Source: Desulforhopalus sp.
GTDB lineage: Bacteria > Desulfobacterota > Desulfobulbia > Desulfobulbales > Desulfocapsaceae
Direction of reading: 5' to 3'
Assembly: GCA_024710585.1 (NCBI GenBank)
Contig: JANJUM010000017.1
Span: 1-40,412, forward strand
Length of the DNA: 40,412 nucleotides
How positions within the stretch are numbered: the stretch's first letter is position 1; each line of letters begins with the position of its first letter. Below, piece by piece: positions 39,256-40,412 of this stretch. A program made the position numbers and the translations under genes. The notes beneath the pieces were generated by a model. The model did no database searches and was not told where the DNA came from. It was given only the letters and a program-made list of their open reading frames with translations.

Positions 39256-40412
39256 ATGTTTGAATACGCCCTCTCGTTCATGATTTTCCTGCCGATCCTC
39301 GTCGGGTTGATCCTCTTCGTCCTTCCCGTCGGAGACCGCGGGGCGCGTGGCATCGGCCTCGCGGTGTCCCTCGCCGTGCTGCTCCTCGGCATCGAGCTCT
39401 TCCTCGGTTTCAGCGGCGCCGGGGGCATGCAGTATGCCGAGAACCGCCCGTGGATCGAGTCCCTTGGCATCCGCTACAGCCTGGGCGTCGATGGGATCAG
39501 CCTCCTCGTGCTCATGGCCGGGGCCATCCTCTACCCGATGGTCTTCACCGTCTTCGCCACCCGCAGCAAGGGTTTTTACGCCAACCTGCTGCTCACCCAG
39601 GGGGCGATGCTCGGAGCCGTGTGCGCCGTTGACATGGTGCTCTTTTATATCTTCTGGGAGATAATGCTTCTGCCGGTGTTCTTCATGATCGGGCTCTACG
39701 GCGGCGAAAGACGCCTCGCCGCCACCCTGAAGATCACCCTCTACACCATCAGTGGTTCGCTCCTCATGCTTGCCGCCCTGGTCTACGTGGCCGTGTCCTA
39801 CCACCAGCAGTTCGGCAAGTGGACCTTCGATATCGTCGAACTGAGCAACCTGCAGCTGGGCGGTGGCTTCGCCATTCTCGCCTTCCTCATGTTCATGGTC
39901 GCCTTCGCCATCAAGATCCCCCTCTTCCCCTTCCATACCTGGCTGCCCGACGCCTACTGCGAGGCACCCTCCGCCACCACCTTCGTGCTGTCGGCGATCA
40001 TGGCCAAAATCGGCGTCTACGGCGTGATCCGCTTCGTCGTGCCGATTTTCGAGCCCGAACTGGCACGTTTTGCGGTGCTGCTCTCCCTCGCCGGAGTGGC
40101 CGGCATGATCTACTGCGGACTGGCGGCCATTGCTCAGAAGGACATGAAGCGCATGCTCGCCTTTTCCTCGGCCTCGCACATGGGTATCATCGCTCTGGGT
40201 GTCTTCTGCCAGAACGTCCAGGCGCTCACCGGGACCCTCTTCCAGATCGCCGCTCACGCCACCAGCACCGGCGTGCTGTTTCTCTTCGTCGGATTGATGG
40301 AGGAACGCCGGCAGAGCCGGGAGATCGCCGATTTCGGCGGTATCGCCTACCGCGCCCCGGTCTTCGCCACCTTCTTCGCCATCGCCATGCTGGCCTCGGT
40401 AGGCCTCCCCGG
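39256..40412 (+). CDS. nuoM: NADH-quinone oxidoreductase subunit M (partial, cut by the window end)
   Basis: The first 385 residues of NuoM are present, starting at ATG 39256 with AGGAAAGG upstream. The pumping motifs are visible: FYIFWEIMLLPVFFMIG (with the channel Glu), AIKIPLFPFHTWLPDAYCEAPS and KRMLAFSSASHMG. The gene runs off the right edge. NuoN is expected beyond it but cannot be seen. Confidence 0.95.
   Translation, partial: MFEYALSFMIFLPILVGLILFVLPVGDRGARGIGLAVSLAVLLLGIELFLGFSGAGGMQYAENRPWIESLGIRYSLGVDGISLLVLMAGAILYPMVFTVFATRSKGFYANLLLTQGAMLGAVCAVDMVLFYIFWEIMLLPVFFMIGLYGGERRLAATLKITLYTISGSLLMLAALVYVAVSYHQQFGKWTFDIVELSNLQLGGGFAILAFLMFMVAFAIKIPLFPFHTWLPDAYCEAPSATTFVLSAIMAKIGVYGVIRFVVPIFEPELARFAVLLSLAGVAGMIYCGLAAIAQKDMKRMLAFSSASHMGIIALGVFCQNVQALTGTLFQIAAHATSTGVLFLFVGLMEERRQSREIADFGGIAYRAPVFATFFAIAMLASVGLP

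Overview
The window is GC-rich, gene-dense DNA from a Gram-negative bacterium, most likely a member of the Desulfobacterota (the former Deltaproteobacteria). This is inferred from gene content: a NuoCD-fused complex I operon, an NfnAB/Sud-type electron-bifurcating flavoprotein pair, a cytochrome bd operon headed by a DUF4492 protein, an orphan LarC and a Trm5-like methyltransferase. I cannot assign a genus. I see no rRNA, tRNA, CRISPR array, insertion sequence or prophage.

Layout. 1-6.4 kb: the end of an unknown gene, then a PAP2 phosphatase, diacylglycerol/undecaprenol kinase, a single-domain response regulator and a STAS-like small protein. PlsY lies on the minus strand. A tightly overlapping def-fmt-larC-pgpA operon follows. 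6.4-9.8 kb (minus strand): cytochrome bd operon DUF4492-cydA-cydB plus a 30-residue membrane peptide, closed by a strong terminator. 10-15.1 kb: a cell-envelope cluster with a stand-alone MotA-loop-like protein, an ExeA/GspA-type ATPase fused to an OmpA-like domain, a secreted TPR/parvulin-like/NTF2-like protein and a Tat-exported VanY-like peptidase. 15.7-19.3 kb: a translationally coupled GT2, LAB_N and GT-C cassette that looks like a lipid-linked sugar modification pathway, then a DUF2062 membrane protein. 19.3-25.1 kb (minus strand): RlhA-type U32 protein, DOMON-like protein, ferredoxin and a doubtful FCSERC-containing ORF; then a beta-CASP metallo-hydrolase, a Trm5-like methyltransferase and a cold-shock protein. 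25.7-28.1 kb: nfnA-nfnB with a strong terminator. 28.8 kb to the end: nuoA, B, CD, E, F, G, H, I, J, K, L and the start of nuoM.

How it fits together. The right-hand third is a redox module. NfnAB balances NADH, NADPH and ferredoxin, complex I passes NADH electrons to quinone, and cytochrome bd (6.5-9.5 kb) could return quinol electrons to oxygen under microoxic conditions. The left and middle parts concern envelope lipids (PlsY, PgpA, DgkA, PAP2), glycolipid modification and peptidoglycan. The least familiar part is the 10-15 kb envelope cluster. Its ATPase-OmpA fusion and its TPR-parvulin-NTF2 fusion are unusual domain combinations and are my best candidate for an undescribed system, although that link is inference from proximity and domain content.
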